Positions 1 to 12,182 of a DNA stretch of 64,000 nucleotides are shown piece by piece. Below the pieces are notes generated by a model, which made no database searches, was not told where the DNA came from, and saw only the letters and a program-made list of their open reading frames with translations. The DNA is from Carettochelys insculpta (Eukaryota; Chordata; Testudines; Carettochelyidae). Where the stretch lies: contig NC_134137.1 in assembly GCF_033958435.1 (NCBI RefSeq), forward strand, positions 172,931,501-172,995,500, read 5' to 3'. The position numbers were made by a program, and so were the translations under genes. How positions within the stretch are numbered: position 1 is the stretch's first letter; every line of letters begins with the position of its first letter.

Positions 1-1663
1 TTGTAACAAACTTCATGACTGATCAGGATCAGGGTTTGAATCCTAACCAGTTAGCGCCAAACCATAGATCTCCAACACTTGAGCTAAAGGAAAACCTTCA
101 TTGCATGGCAGCAGTAGTTGGCTTTATACCGTCTAATGTAACTCTTAGAGGGAAGGGACATGACACACATTTTAGCAACATGTTTCACCCTCCTTGCTAA
201 TTTGTATAGCAAATTACTCTATTACTGAGGCTCACATGTGTCTCCATATAGTTAATCAATAATCCTGAGCATTAATTATATCACTCACCCACTTTTGTGT
301 TTGTCTACTTTTTTCAGTTCTCAGTTGTTTTTGAATCACTTTGAGCTGGAGAGAACCCCTCTCTGCCAAGCACCCAGCCAAACGGAACGTGCTTAGGTTT
401 ACATTCAGAAAAATGTAAAAAAGTTCCTCCAGTTCCTATTTCAGATTCAATGCTGTCCATGTGTGCAACTTCAGTCAGCTTCAGTTGTATTTCTAATACC
501 TGTGAGCCTCACTGTTACCTGCCTTCTATTTTTGCACCTGCAATCGTTTATGTAGCTACACCATGAATTCTACTGTGAGTGTTTGCATGCGTTGTAAACA
601 CTATATGTGGGAATTTTTGCCCCTAGTGGTACCTGTCAGGTTGGCTGTGGACCCCTCCTGGATTGGTGCCTTAATGGCTTGGTATATAAGGCTCTGCTGA
701 CTCACTCCCCATCTAGTTCCTTCTTACTGCCAGTGACATTTGATGCATTCAGTCATCATCCAAATAGCCTACACACTAAGTTATTTGCTTAAGACACTGG
801 TGAATCATAACCATTAGTGATGGAAGAGACCCAAATATTAGAGATAAGGGGCCCATCTCCATGACAATATAGGGTTGTCTCCAAAAGTACATTTTGGTAT
901 TGTTCCGTTCAGTCTAGTTTTAAATGTGCCAAATGCGGGACTGAAGGATCAGTTCCTTTGGTGAAGTATTCCCCTATTGAATGCATCTCCAAGATGATGA
1001 ATTTCTTCCTAATACTCTGCCTAAATTTTCCCACTCTTAACTGTGTCCCATCACTTCTAGTTGCAACCTTTTGTGCCAGCCTAAATAATCCCTCTCCTTC
1101 CTTGATGCCTAATCCAAACCCATTGAAGTCAATGGAGAGACTCCAATAATTTTTGGCCATTGGGTCAGGTCCCTGGTGCTAGCTTTATCTGTATAGTTAA
1201 CATTCAGATTGAAAAACACTACCTCTTCCTAGCACAAGGTGGGCTAACGATTTTTAAATTAAAAGGCACAGAATACAACAAAACCAAAAATAAAATAACT
1301 CTGAAGGCTCACTACCCACTTGGCAACTGAGTAGCCAGCTGAGGATTCCCCACCCCTCTATGCAGCCCAGCCCTCATCAGTGGGGCTGACAGCCACCACA
1401 GGTCCCCAGGGCAAGACATGGGGAAGGGGCTGGCTTCACGCCCCTAGAAGGGTCAGGGCCTCAGGCAGAAGGGCAGAAAGCAATCAGCACTTAGCACCAC
1501 CCAGACCATGGTGTGCTCCCCCCAGCCCTCAAAGCTGCCTGGAGTGGTGCTCTGACAGCAATTCAAAGAGGTCTGGAGCTCCAGCTGCCACCATTGCCCC
1601 ATCAGCACAGGAGATCCACCTAGCTGAGAGGTTGTAGCTAGGTTGATGGAATGATTCTCTACA
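1..1663. other. No gene recognised
   Basis: Only short open frames occur here. None has a recognisable domain, and none shows a convincing pair of splice borders. I see no RNA gene. The stretch is treated as intergenic or intronic background. Confidence 0.5.
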
Positions 1664-1790
1664 AGCGTAGCATAGTCTACAGGGATGCTAGGTCAGTTCA
1701 AAAGCACTGGTCAGAAGTGTGCATTTTTCAAACCCCTGACTGACATGGTCAGGCCAGCTGAATTTTCTAGTGTAGACCAGACTTTGTGAC
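1664..1790. mobile_element. Degraded MITE with 'gtctaca' ends
   Basis: The left part reads 'catagtctacagggatgc' and the right part reads 'ctagtgtagaccagac', which are partly inverted relative to each other. The same 'gtctacac ... gtgtagac' end pair marks several longer palindromic elements further along this window. No transposase frame is present, so this is at best a non-autonomous remnant. The borders are approximate and no target duplication could be defined. Confidence 0.45.
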
Positions 1791-3897
1791 ACTGGGTTCA
1801 AGCGTCCAGTGCGCCAGAGCGGTGCCCAGCAATATGGGAGGTGGAGGCAAAGGGCGCTTTTGTCATGGACTCACGGAATGCGCCATGGGCTCGTGAGCAC
1901 CCGTGCGGAAGAGACAGGGTAGCAGTTTTAAAGCTTCACCTGAAGGAGAGATTGAGCGACAGGGAGCACAGTGAAAACAGAAGTGTAATTATCTGCCCAG
2001 AAGCATGATTGGCAAGACCCTGGTCTCAGCATAGTTGTACCAACTGTGTCAGGAAGTTTAGATAGTGCTTGGGATTAGGTCATGTAGCCACCCCTCTGGA
2101 TAACATATAGGAAGGTTATTAAAAAGAAATCCAGCACATTTTCTAGCCTATTTTGTATCTCCACCTCTCATTTTCCTTCTTTTGCCTCGCTTGTGTCCTT
2201 TTTCCAATCTCTGATCTTCTGCTGTAAGCCTCTGCCTCAGGTCTTTCACCAGGCTTCCCTCAGGGCCTGATCTTACTGCTTTTACTCTTCCATATTTTTA
2301 ACACTTTCACTTACTTTAATGCTTCATTTTCTCAGTGCTTGTAGCTCAAAACATTTCCTCTCACTGATCCCTCCTCCCCAAAGGGCTCTCTCAGAATCTG
2401 TTTCTGTCACACATCTCTTTTAGAGTCCCTCATCTCTCCAGTTTCTCCACTCTCACTCCCAGAATTCCTCTCCCCCTTAATGTGTGTTTTAGGATTTGTT
2501 TCAACAGGAAAATTTCATATCTTACACTGCGATAGTTGTAGTGGGCAGACCCCTACCCCACGTGGCTACTCTTATTCTGGAACAAGAGACGTTTTTTTAG
2601 TTTGTTTTGGGTTTGCTTAAACCCCTTTAAATTCACACCTTAGCTTATACCCGTAGAACTTTCTCATGTAGAGAAACCCTCGTGGTTTCTCTGCTCCCAT
2701 TTCTTTTATGCCTTTGCCATATCCCCCTAGCCAGCACTGGAAACAGTCACGTTTGACTCTGATTATACGTTGCCTAATCGATGATCACTGAACCAATCTA
2801 AGAGATCATTGTGCCTGTCTGTCCATATTGCCAACAAGGCTCATGCTCAGGCCCTCATCATCTGCCCGATCCACTATTGGTACCATCCGCATTCCCCTCC
2901 TTGCCTAAAATTCATTCAACTTGTTGCTGCCATGCTCATCTTCCTGGCTCACTGCTTAGACCTCCTTATCCTCTTCTTTGTACCCACCCTCCATTAAGCT
3001 CTACCTGATCCATCACAATACTCTTGTATTTACCTTGAAAGCACTTCACCACTTATTCCCCCAACATTGATCAGATCTACTCGCTTATTGGGACATCAGC
3101 CCTCTCCTTTGCTCCATCAGTGATACCAGTCTCAATCTGACTGCGCCACCTTATGCAATTTTGTGTGGTCTCCTCCAGCAAGCCTTCTGTGTGCAGGGGA
3201 TAAAAATGTGTCTGTTAAAACGTGCAGCGCTCCTTTAAATCCCTCCTCAAAAGCTGCCTCTGTTGTGATGCTAATAAATTGCTACCATCTAGCATTAGTT
3301 TGGCAAATGAAATTCTGCTAGACTTCTCCTTTAATGGGAAATTGTGTTAGTGTTACCAAATCCCCCAGCTCCACCCCATTGCATACAAATGTGTCGTGCT
3401 CTCTCCCTTGTAGTTTGCCAACTCTCTGAAGCTTGGCCTGTTTGTGTTGATATTAGCCCTTCCCAGAGCTTAACACAGTGGGGCCCTGAGTCTTGAGCAG
3501 GGCTCTTAGAGCTGCTGTAACATAAATAAATACGTAATGATCATTTAGAAGCACTTATGCCTGTACACCATTTCCTTAGAAATATTAGAACAGCTCCAGG
3601 AATGACTTCACAAGCATACCAAAGACTGGCAAATGTCAATTAATGGATCCCTGCCCACGTGCTAAGTCCAAGCAAAGTCTATGGACCCAATTTTGCTCCT
3701 GGGGGAAGTGCTACAGGTAGTTTCCTCAGCTGCATTGACTTCAGTGGGACTATTGACTGTGGTAAGCATGCTGATCAGTACCTGATCAGGGTTTGTGGGA
3801 CTGGATTGAAAGGTGAGGGTTGCCAATATGGTGAGTGGGTGGAAGAGTTTATTGTAAAGCACATCTGCTCTTTTACTGTTCACCAGAGGTTATTATT
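1791..3897. other. No gene; possible retroposon tail near 3460-3540
   Basis: Short frames with no recognisable product. Bases 3471-3535 resemble a module seen again near 55430-55515 and 58735-58780 (a 'cacagtggggccctga' type core followed by an 'aaataaata' tail). This suggests the 3' end of an old LINE or SINE. The family is not certain. Confidence 0.35.
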
Positions 3898-4005
3898 GCA
3901 TCATCATCATCATTAACCACGGGCTCAGCGCCCGCTGGTCTCTAATGCCTCCCTCACTATTTCCTTCCATCTTTCCCTGTCCAGTGCGGAGTGGCTTAGT
4001 TTCTT
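3898..4005 (-). mobile_element. 3' tail of an RTE-like LINE with an (ATC)n end
   Basis: An (ATC)n run at about 3900-3914 is followed by sequence reading '...gcccgctggtctctaatg...' and '...cactatttccttccatc...'. This resembles the 3' end of the larger LINE at 25216-26917, which also begins on the plus strand with (ATC)n. On the minus strand this is a LINE 3' end with a (GAT)n tail, as RTE-type elements have. Only about 100 bp is left and there is no coding sequence. Confidence 0.5.
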
Positions 4006-4429
4006 ATTGCAGTTTAAGCTTATTATTAATAATACAGCGTTCATTTACATTAGCCCATCGGTCATCCCCAAAAGATCCAAAAACAATTATTTTGAACTGA
4101 AATACACTCCAAGATCAATGACGTGGAAAATGGCAGCTGTTCACATCATGCAGCCTCTAGAGAACAGTTTAGGACAGGAAGTTAATAACCCTGTGTACTA
4201 AATAATACTGTATACTAGCAACTAAAGAGGAAATATTGTAATCGAAGCTAGGTTTGGCCAAGACACTGAGATAATGTCCCTATTCTGGTACTCTAAAGCT
4301 CAGTGACATCTTAGTTGAAGAGATACTTTAAATCATTCCCCCCCCCATGTAATACATTAGTGATCAAGAAAAAAATACAGTTGTTGCAAAATGAACACAG
4401 TGATGAGTTACTAAACAAGGTGTAGGTTT

Positions 4430-4872
4430 CCGAGGAGGGTGACCATATTTCCCTAGGACAAATATGGGAAACCCTGGCTGGGGGCAACTCCCTGGCTGTG
4501 GCTCCCAAGCAAGTGCAGGTCCTGGCTGCCCCATGCCACAGAGCTGCCACCCGGGGGCCGGGGGGAAGCTCCATGGTTGCAGGGGTGGTTGTCCTGTGGA
4601 AGCAGGATAGGGTTGCCAGATGATCCGTGATGCTGGGCACCAGGAACAGGGCTGCTGCCTTGTTGGGGACCTCCCTGGCTGCTCCAGGCACTGGGCTCAG
4701 GGCTGCGGTCCTGTGAGGGAGGCACCCCACTTCTCCCCATTTTTTGTTAAAGGGAGGTTGGATGATGGTAAAGAAGAGGAGGGCTTGAAGGTTTCTCAAA
4801 AATCAAAAGGGGGGCATGATGCTGAAAAGTTTGGCAACCTCTGCTCTAGAGCAATACACACCTTGACTTTGT
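4430..4872. mobile_element. Interspersed repeat with 'gggtgaccatatttccc' start
   Basis: The block starts 'gagggtgaccatatttccc' and ends near 'tttggcaacctctgctc'. A second copy of the same opening ('agggtgaccaaccatcttg' plus a 'tcccgtattt'-type motif) occurs at 56636-56950. The recurrence supports a dispersed repeat. The minus-strand frame across it (4311-4799) has no recognisable domain and is not called as a gene. Class unknown. Confidence 0.4.
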
Positions 4873-4876
4873 AGGT

Positions 4877-5997
4877 ATGGCATACCACTGAGGTGAGGAC
4901 CAGCAAAACAGGTCCTATCATCACTAATCCTGGTTCTGGAACGGGGGTTTGCTCAGGACATGACATACAGTCTGGGGTTCCACCCTGTTTTTTACCACTT
5001 GGTTTCCAGCCAAGGGCATTTCAGGTTTGGCCATTGTTTAACAAATAAGTGCCAGGCCTCTGGGGTCACCTCTGTCTGGGCCTTAAGTGGTAGGTAGACC
5101 CCCAGCGAGAATCAACAGCCCGACTTCTATCAGTACCCTGCTGGTACAGCTGACACATGACCTGGTACTGGTATCTGGCTTTTTCCCCACAATGCCCCAC
5201 ATGAATTCTGGCACTGAGGGTTGTGTGTTTCTTACCATGGCCTCCTTTACCACAATATGCAAAATAATTACGTTTAAATGAGGGATAGCACAAGGCTTTG
5301 TACTCTCCATTACTGTTAGTGCACAGTTGCTTCCCTGTATGAGTGATCTGAATGCCGCTTGCATTAATTGTGGTCACTGTTCCCCTGACAGGGCCACAAC
5401 AGGGTTCAGGAATATCCTTCCCTGAAAGTGGAGAGCCAGTGCAGTGCCATAGCTCCTCCCAAATGCTCCCATCAGGTCCCGTAACGTCTGGCACCTGACA
5501 CCAGCGAGTAACTGGGCATTCGGCCGTTACGCAAATGGTGACATTATTAGTCTGCCTGTTTAAGTGGGTATCAGTATATAGCTTTATGTGGAGCCTTTGA
5601 TGATCTACTGAGCCGTGTTCCAGCCACAGGCTGACCCTTACCGCTGGCCAAGCCCTTGTGATGGTCGGGGCGCGTGTTCTACAAAAGCTAAGCGTTTTGC
5701 TGGTATAACACCTAAACCAAGTAGCCCTGAGGGAGGGGGGCTGGTAACCCAGTTCCAGTCCTCCTTTTCACGTGGCACACTTTCCCCTTTCCCTGTCACG
5801 CACCACAGGGATAGCAGCAGTTTCAGCAGGAACGACGTCACGATCCTTTGTTGATCCTTCCTGAGTACCTGACAGACATTGTTAGTATTTGCAGCTGCCG
5901 ATTCAAACATTTTCAACTGATTTTGGGGCCTCCAAAAATGCCCCCAGTTTTTGCAGAGGGGTTTGCAGTTAGCAGGCCCCTCATGAGCCCTTGCCAC
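4877..5997 (-). pseudogene. env: Endogenous retrovirus env remnant
   Basis: Two broken minus-strand frames (5997-5638 and 5494-5066) lie directly downstream of retroviral integrase in the same orientation, which is where env sits. The first has a hydrophobic leucine-rich stretch like a signal peptide near its residue 55. The second is cysteine-rich with NXS/T glycosylation motifs, as in a surface subunit. Stops and frame changes separate the pieces, and no fusion peptide or transmembrane subunit is visible. No 3' LTR follows: sequence beyond about 4877 belongs to another repeat, so the provirus is cut off here. The env identity rests mainly on position and composition. Confidence 0.55.
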
Positions 5998-6268
5998 TGT
6001 GGTTTAGGGTCCCTTTAACTTCTAGATAAATGCGGCACGTTACCAGATTCCCCACCTTGAAATCCCGGTTTATCCGGGCTGTTGTTATTGTCTAGTTGGG
6101 TTTGATTTTATTTTGCTTGGCTGTATAAACTCTTTAGTTCCTCGTCCAGTGCATTAATGTAGTTCTGTGCTCTGGGTACGAATGGTCCTGACCTGTCAGC
6201 AGGTAAGACTGTGTCACTGGGCATTCTCATTGCCCTCCCTGGCATTAGTTCAAAGGGAGCGAGCTGAG

Positions 6269-7704
6269 TTAGTCTGTTTGGGCTGCCTCAGATTCGGTAC
6301 AGCACAGCCGGCAGTATGCGTGCCCATCCGTCTCCAGCACTGCCCATGTTAGAGCTGCGTTCATCAGCCGGTTCATTCTTTCTACCATTCCTGAGCTTTC
6401 AGGGTGGCGTGGTATAAGAAACCTCTGTTTTCTTCCTAGTGCTTTACATGCCCCCCTCATCTCACTCCCAGTAAAGTGGGCATCTTGATCTGAATCTACT
6501 GACAAGGGCAGGCCCCAGCCGGGTATTATGTCTTCTGCTAGGATACAAGCTGCTGTGGTAGCAGTGCAGTTTTCAGTAGGGAAAGTGTCTGCCCATCTGG
6601 TAAATGTGTCACCAAGATGTACTTGTATCCCCGGTTTGGTGGCAGGGGCCTAGTAAAATCACTTTGCAAATTCAGCCATGGACCTTCTGGTCGTGGCTGG
6701 TGGTTTTGGGGTATTTTCTTCCTTTTCCCCACATTGCTTGTGCACACATTATACACCAATGTCCTTTGTCAAGGATGTCCACCACCAGTACTCCAGAGCG
6801 GCTTTCATTTGTCTCCATCCTAGTGAGCTGGGGAGTGGATGATGTGGAGCGGCACACCACATATATGCTACCTACCAGCTGTTTACCCCCAGGTGCACAC
6901 CAAAGATGATTTTTATACACGCAACCTTGCCGCTCTAATCTGTTTTCTTCCTCTGTACTCATAGCTGTGCATAGCTTCTTTAGATTCACCGCCCCTTCTG
7001 CTACTGTAGCCGCACTAATCCCGAGTGGTGTCAACTGTGCAGCTTCCTTAGCTCGCTTATCTGCTCAATAGGTCGCCTTCTGTTCCTCACTTGTAATTCT
7101 GTGACGTGCCTTTATTTTAGCCACGGCCAATTCTGAGGTCAACTTGACAGCTTCTGCTAGCTTCTTCACTGCATCTAACTTATTAATGGGCTTGCTGGCA
7201 GTTGTTACACATCCATGTAGTCGTGCCCTACCCCAAATGCGTATCTGCTGTCTGTGTGAAATGTAATTCTTTTCCCCTCCCCTGCTCAGACAGCTTCCAT
7301 GAGAGCAGTTAACTCCCCCTCCTGGGCTGATTTTGAGCTTTCCAGCTGACCTGATGCTACTGCTATCCTGTCTCTGATTACCACTGCCCAGCTGGTGGCT
7401 GGCACCCTATTTTCAAATTTCCTCAATCCATCGACATACATGACCATGTCTGGTTTTTCTAAAGGCTCTTCCTTAACTCTTCCCATCACTTCCTCTTCCT
7501 TATCTACCAGACATTTGTGTACCTCTCTATGTTTATATATACAGCCACACTGATTCCTTTGTCTCTTAGTATGGAAAAACTGGGGCTTTGCATATGCATT
7601 GTTGACTCCCATTGACTCCTGCAGGCATCTGTTACTGATTTTAACTGCTCGGTAGTGAGGAGGTCAATAAGCGTGTGCGGGGTATGCAGCACCAGGGTGC
7701 CCAC
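6269..7704 (-). pseudogene. pol: Endogenous retrovirus pol remnant (RT connection, RNase H, integrase)
   Basis: The minus-strand frames, in order, are: an RT connection-like segment (7704-7504), an RNase H segment with a YVDG first-acidic motif and an EGELTAL second-acidic motif (7612-7286), a zinc-binding integrase N-terminus with HWCIMC (within 7034-6672), and an integrase core with VDSDQDAHFTG and HPESSGMVERMN (6759-6269). The order and motifs fit a class I (gammaretrovirus-like) pol. The frames overlap and shift, with several stops, so it cannot encode a working polyprotein. Protease and the RT palm are absent: coding goes from Gag straight to the RT connection, indicating an internal deletion. 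Confidence 0.8.
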
Positions 7705-7734
7705 AAGAGTACATGGCTCACAAGTTTTTAAAGC

Positions 7735-8295
7735 TCAAGTGGCACAGCCCAGGGCAGCCTGGGTGAGTTTGGATTTTAACTGGGGCCCCCCCATGATTGT
7801 TACATTCTGTGCCTCCTCTCCATTATTTCTGATGGGGTTTGGAATACCTCCTGGCCCGTATAGAGCTGGGTATGGAGGGAGAGAGTTGGCTCTGGCTGCC
7901 AGCTCTTCCCAGGGATAATGGAGCGGTGGTGCAGTTGGTGGGCATGTTTTGGCTAAGAATTCCTTCTCTCCTGTCTTTGGGGAGTTCTCCTGGCACAGAG
8001 GTTGTGATTCTTGGGGTTTGTTTTTCTCATTCTGGGGCAAGCATTTACTGTTCAAAGCATTGTTCTCATCTCTTAAGGCTTTATTTTCTTTCTCCTTTGA
8101 TTTGAGGATATCCAATAAAATTATCGCTGCCTTATCTGCTTTGTCACTTTTCTGGTTATGTCACCATTTAATTAGTTCCTCCTCTGGTCTGCCTGTGGCG
8201 TAGCCTGCCTTTTTAACTGCCGCCTGACAAATCCTTATGAGCTTGTACTCCAAATACTCTTGTGGGTCGGCTTTCGCTTCCCCCTTAGATGCCAT
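7735..8295 (-). pseudogene. gag: Endogenous retrovirus gag 5' remnant
   Basis: A minus-strand reading opens at an ATG at 8295 with a lysine- and glutamate-rich start. It is stopped once near 8160 and continues as the frame 8115-7735. The later part is coiled-coil-like (many K, E and N) and then proline-rich with a PPYPALY late-domain-like motif, as in the matrix/p12 end of gammaretroviral Gag. Capsid and nucleocapsid are missing because the reading passes at about 7735-7704 into the end of RT. It lies upstream of pol in the same orientation. The placement is strong; the exact subfamily is inferred. Confidence 0.65.
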
Positions 8296-8852
8296 GATGT
8301 CTAATTGCCCTGGTTGCAACCTGAGGATGTATGTCTCTTCCTTTTCTGCTTTCTTTTTAGGGAAAGTGCTTATTCCCTTTTTCCTTTAGGGCCCCTTTCC
8401 GTCTCTTTTCTTTTCCTCCTGTATACAGGTTATGCTGCAGTCTTACTATCCACAATCTCACAATGTCAGCTTCAGCGGGGACATGTACTATTTGAGGCTA
8501 CACATGTTACGTGCCTGACAGAGGGTGCTCCATTAGGACTTAAAACGTTAGGTGCAATGGGGAAGTGGGACCATCCGTTCGCACTGCTTGCAGCCTTGGG
8601 TACCCAGGCAGTCCTGGGTTTAGCGTACAGCTTAATTACTCCCTGATGGTTTGTCCAGTCCCTCCATAACACACCCCTTAGCTTAAGCAGTATATCTCTC
8701 TTGTACTCGGCCCCTTTCCATGGATAGCCTTTCTGACCCCTGTGCTTGGATCCTCACATCCAGGTTCCTCTTAATTTAAATTTGGAAAGTAGAACCAAGA
8801 TGTGTCAGAAGGGAAAGAGAGACTTCTATCCCTAACCTAGTGAGGTGGTAAA
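8296..8852 (-). mobile_element. ERV leader between gag start and the DIRS insertion
   Basis: Read on the minus strand this lies just upstream of the gag ATG. It ends abruptly at 8853, where the DIRS inverted repeat starts. I see no LTR ends in it. The proviral LTR and primer-binding site instead lie on the far side of the DIRS element, at 14998-15440. So this is most simply the untranslated leader or upstream frame of the same provirus, cut in two. Confidence 0.5.
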
Positions 8853-9060
8853 GAGAAGTTACTCACCTGTGTAGTAACGATGGTTCTTCAAGATGTGTCC
8901 CCGTGGGTGCTCCACAGTAGGTGTCAGGCTCACCCCGGCGCTGCAGATCAGAAAATTTCCAGCAGTCTCCATCGGGTCGCGCATGTGCCGATGTGCATCG
9001 GTCCTTTGTGTGCTTTCGGTCATGTGTGCGATCTGGTCCCCGCCAGTTCCTTGACCAACT
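8853..9060 (-). repeat. 3' terminal inverted repeat of DIRS copy A
   Basis: Bases from about 8911 to 9060 are the reverse complement of about 14755-14910 with scattered mismatches; shared landmarks are 'gagactgctggaaattt' and 'gacacctactgtggagc'. The outer 63 bases (8853-8915) are also the reverse complement of 9121-9183 with only two mismatches. The last sense-strand bases read 'ctacacaggtgagtaact', which matches a splice-donor consensus. Confidence 0.8.
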
Positions 9061-9120
9061 GCCCCGGATGCTTCTGAAAAACACGAAACAGAGCTCCAAA
9101 GCGGGGAGGATGGGCAGGTA

Positions 9121-9217
9121 GTGGAGCACCCACAGGGACACATCTCGAAGAACCATCGTTACTACACAGGTGAGTAACTTCTCTTTCTTCTTCGAGTGGT
9201 CCCCGTGGGTGCTCCAC
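9121..9217. repeat. Internal complementary region (ICR) of DIRS copy A
   Basis: 9121-9183 is the reverse complement of the element's 3' end (8853-8915, two mismatches). 9184-9217 is the reverse complement of its 5' end (14904-14937, about one mismatch). The two tracts abut, so the ICR is a complementary copy of the element's two ends joined. That is the diagnostic DIRS1-type arrangement used to regenerate complete ends on a circular template. Confidence 0.85.
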
Positions 9218-9319
9218 GGTAGGTGACTACCCAGCAGTGACCTCAAAAAAGGAGGTGGGTACCCGATTTATGTGCAGCTTACCCTTGAGAGGACTGCTGT
9301 TGACAGGTGTGTATCCTCA

Positions 9320-11125
9320 TCAAACACCCAGTGCATGGCATAATGCTTGGTGAAGGTGTCGTAAGATGACCAAGTCGCCGCTCTGCAGATGTCTCAGCGC
9401 TATTCCCTTGAAGAAGGCCGTCGATGCCGCCATCGCTCTGGTGGAGTGAGCCCTGGGCGGAACTAGCAAAGGGGTCTTACGAAGCTCATAACACAGTCTT
9501 ATGCAGGATACGATGTGATTTGAAATCCTTTGTGAGGATAGGCCTTCCCCTTTCAACCTGGGTGCAAGGGACACCAGGAGTCTGTCCGTTTTCCAGAAGG
9601 ACTTAGTTCTATCTATGTAAAAGGCCAACGCCCTTCTCACATCTAGTAGGTGCAGCCACGCCTCCTTGCTGGAGTTGTGAGGTTTAGGATAAAATGAGGG
9701 CAATACTATTGTTTCGTTAATGTGGAACTCTGAGGAAACCTTTGGAACGAAGGCTGGGTGTAATCGTAAGATCACTGCTTCCTTTGAGAATACTGTGCAG
9801 GGCAGCATTGCCATAATTGCTGCAAGTTTGCTCACCCTACGGGCTGACATAATTGCGAGAAGGAAGGTTGTTTTCATGGTGAGTAACCGGAGGGGTAGCA
9901 TGGCCAATGGTTCAAAGGGTGGTCCCGACAGAGTGTGGAGGACCAAGTCCAAGCTCCATGACGGTGGTAGAGGTTTCCGAGGCGGGTACAGGTTTGCCAG
10001 CCCCTTTAGGAACTGAGTGACAATAGGATGGGCGAATATGGTTGGCCCTTCCTCTTTGTGTTGAAACGTTGATATAGCTGTGAGATGGACCTTCAGTGAG
10101 GATAGGGAGAGCCCGTCTCGTTTTAGCTCCAGCAGGTATTCTAGAATTACAGTTATAGGGATGTCCAAAGGAGCTAACTGCTTGGAAGAGCACCAGGAGA
10201 TAAATCGTTTCCACTTCTGCGCGTAAGTCCTTCTAGTGGAATTCCTTCGACTGAACTCCAAAACTTGTTTCACTCCCTCCGAACATGTGCTCGCTAAGGT
10301 GCTGAGCCATGGATTAGCCACACCTGTAGGCAGAGTCCTTGAGGATGTGGGTGCACTTTGGACCCCTGAGCCTGCATGAGAAGGCCCGGCACTACCAGTA
10401 GGGGGAGTGGCGGGCGGCATGCTATGTGCAGAAGCAGAGGGAACCAGTGCTGTCGGTCCCAGGTTGGGACTATAAGCATTGTGTGTGCTCTCTCCCTTCT
10501 GGCTTTCTCTAGAACCTTGTGAATGAGTGTTGTGGGAGGGAATGCATAGAGTAGAGGGCCCTTCCATGGCACCATGAAGGCATTCCCCCAAGGATCCCTG
10601 TCCTATGCCTGCTCTGGAGCAGTACTGAGGGCATTTCTTGTTGTTGTGAGTGGCAAACAAATTGATTTGGGGAAACCCCCATTTGTGAAACACTTGTCGG
10701 AGCAGATCGGAACGGATCTGCCACTTGTGCGTGAGCACAAAATGTCTGTTGAGTTGGTCTGCCTTCGTGTTGTGGACACCCGGTAAGTATGAGGCTTTTA
10801 GTGTTATACTGTTGACAATGCACCAGTTCCACAACCAGACCACCTCTGCGCAGAGTGTGTGAGATCTGGCCCCTCCTTGTCGGTTGATATAAAACATGGT
10901 GGAGGTGTTGTCGGTATTTATCCCGACTACTTTGCCGTGCAGGTATTTTCGAAAACGTCTGCACGCATTGAACACTGCTCTGAGCTCTAGTATGTTTATG
11001 TGCAATGTCTTTTCCGCAGGGGACCATAGCCCTTGAGTTACTTTGTTGCTGATGTGCACTTCCCATCCTATGTGGGATGCGTCTGTCGTAAGAAAAATCG
11101 TAATTTGTGGTTGGTGGAAGGGCAC
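9320..11125 (-). pseudogene. DIRS RNase H and tyrosine recombinase region, copy A
   Basis: A 601-codon minus-strand frame. Its first 130 or so residues hold RNase H with the acidic series TDAS, ILELRA and NTDNTS. After a diverged linker, residues about 250-590 hold a phage-integrase-like tyrosine recombinase. The first catalytic arginine is probably in SARRVSKLA, and the H-x-x-R pair is in HSTRAM. The frame then shifts just before the nucleophile region: the KHY tyrosine that copy B keeps lies here in another frame at about 9335-9375. The linker is also locally out of register with copy B. The protein would have cut and rejoined DNA at insertion; this copy most likely lacks the catalytic tyrosine. 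Confidence 0.82.
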
Positions 11126-12182
11126 CCCTACTAGTAAGTTCTTTGGATCTGCCCACCATGCCAGTGACCTTCATACCTCTGTTGAGGGCGATACTGCCCT
11201 GTGGATGGTATGGACTATTGGTTTGTAAACGCTCGCCAACCCAATGCTGCAGGCCTCGCATATGCAGCCTGGCATTCTGTACCACATACGTGGTGGTCGC
11301 CATGTGCCCCAACAGCTGTAGACATGTTAGGATTGGCACTGTGGGGCTGTACGTCGTTACTTGTACCAGGGATTTCATGGCGCGGAAACGGGCATCGGGC
11401 AGGTATACTCTTGATGTAATAGAGTCTGTGTGTGCCCCTATGAACTCTATATTTTGCGTGGGCTCGATCTTTGATTTCGAAAGGTTGATAACTAGGCCCA
11501 ACGAGGCGAATGTGTTTGTAGTGATGCGTATCATGCGTAGGACCTCTGCCTTCGAAACCCCTTTCAGCAGGCAGTCGTCCAGGTATGGAAAAATGAACAC
11601 ACCCTGCTTGTGTAGGCAAGCTGATACTACCGCCAGCGTTTTGGTAAAAGCTCTGGGCACCGAAGAGAGACCAAATGGAAGAACTCTGTATTGGAAATGC
11701 TCCCTGTGTACTGTGAATCAGAGAAAACGTCTGTATGCCGGGTGAATTATTATATGAAAATACGCATCCTGTAAGTCGAGGGCTGCAAACCAGTCTCCAT
11801 CGTCCAGTGCCGTGATTATGGAGGCAATTGTAGTCATCCTGAAATGCTGTTTGCACAAATGCTGGTTGAGGGCCTGTAAGCCCAGGATTGGCCTCCAGCC
11901 TCCTGTCTTCTTCTCTGTTAGGAAGTATCGTGAGTAGAAGCCTTTCCCTTGGAATTGTTCCAGTACTCTCTCCACTGCCCCTAAAAACATGAGATGGTCT
12001 ACCTCCTGTTTTAACCTTGTCTCGTGACAGGGGTCCTTGAAGAAGGACCAGGTGGGAGGTTTCAGTGGTGGTAGTGATTGGAAGGGGATCGTGTACTGGA
12101 GATTATAGCCACGGGATACCCATTTGTCTGTAGTAATGTTTTGCCATTGAGAGTAGAACAGTTTGAGCCGATGGTGGAACAT
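11126..12182 (-). pseudogene. DIRS reverse transcriptase, copy A
   Basis: Two minus-strand frames in the same phase (12182-11718 and 11660-10509) are separated by an in-frame stop near 11718. The first carries RT fingers motifs (KKTGGWRPILGLQALNQHL and ALDLQDAYFHI). The second carries the palm motif FPYLDDCLL, with the catalytic YLDD at 11574-11585. The reading then shifts frame near 11130-11200 into RNase H. Motif spacing fits DIRS/Ty3-type RT. The intact YLDD shows that the palm itself was not the first part to decay. Confidence 0.82.

Noticed and set aside
4311..4799. 162-codon minus-strand frame
   Set aside because: Runs through a dispersed repeat; proline-rich, no domain.
11107..11745. 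212-codon plus-strand frame
   Set aside because: Antisense to the DIRS reverse transcriptase of copy A; mirrors a real coding region.
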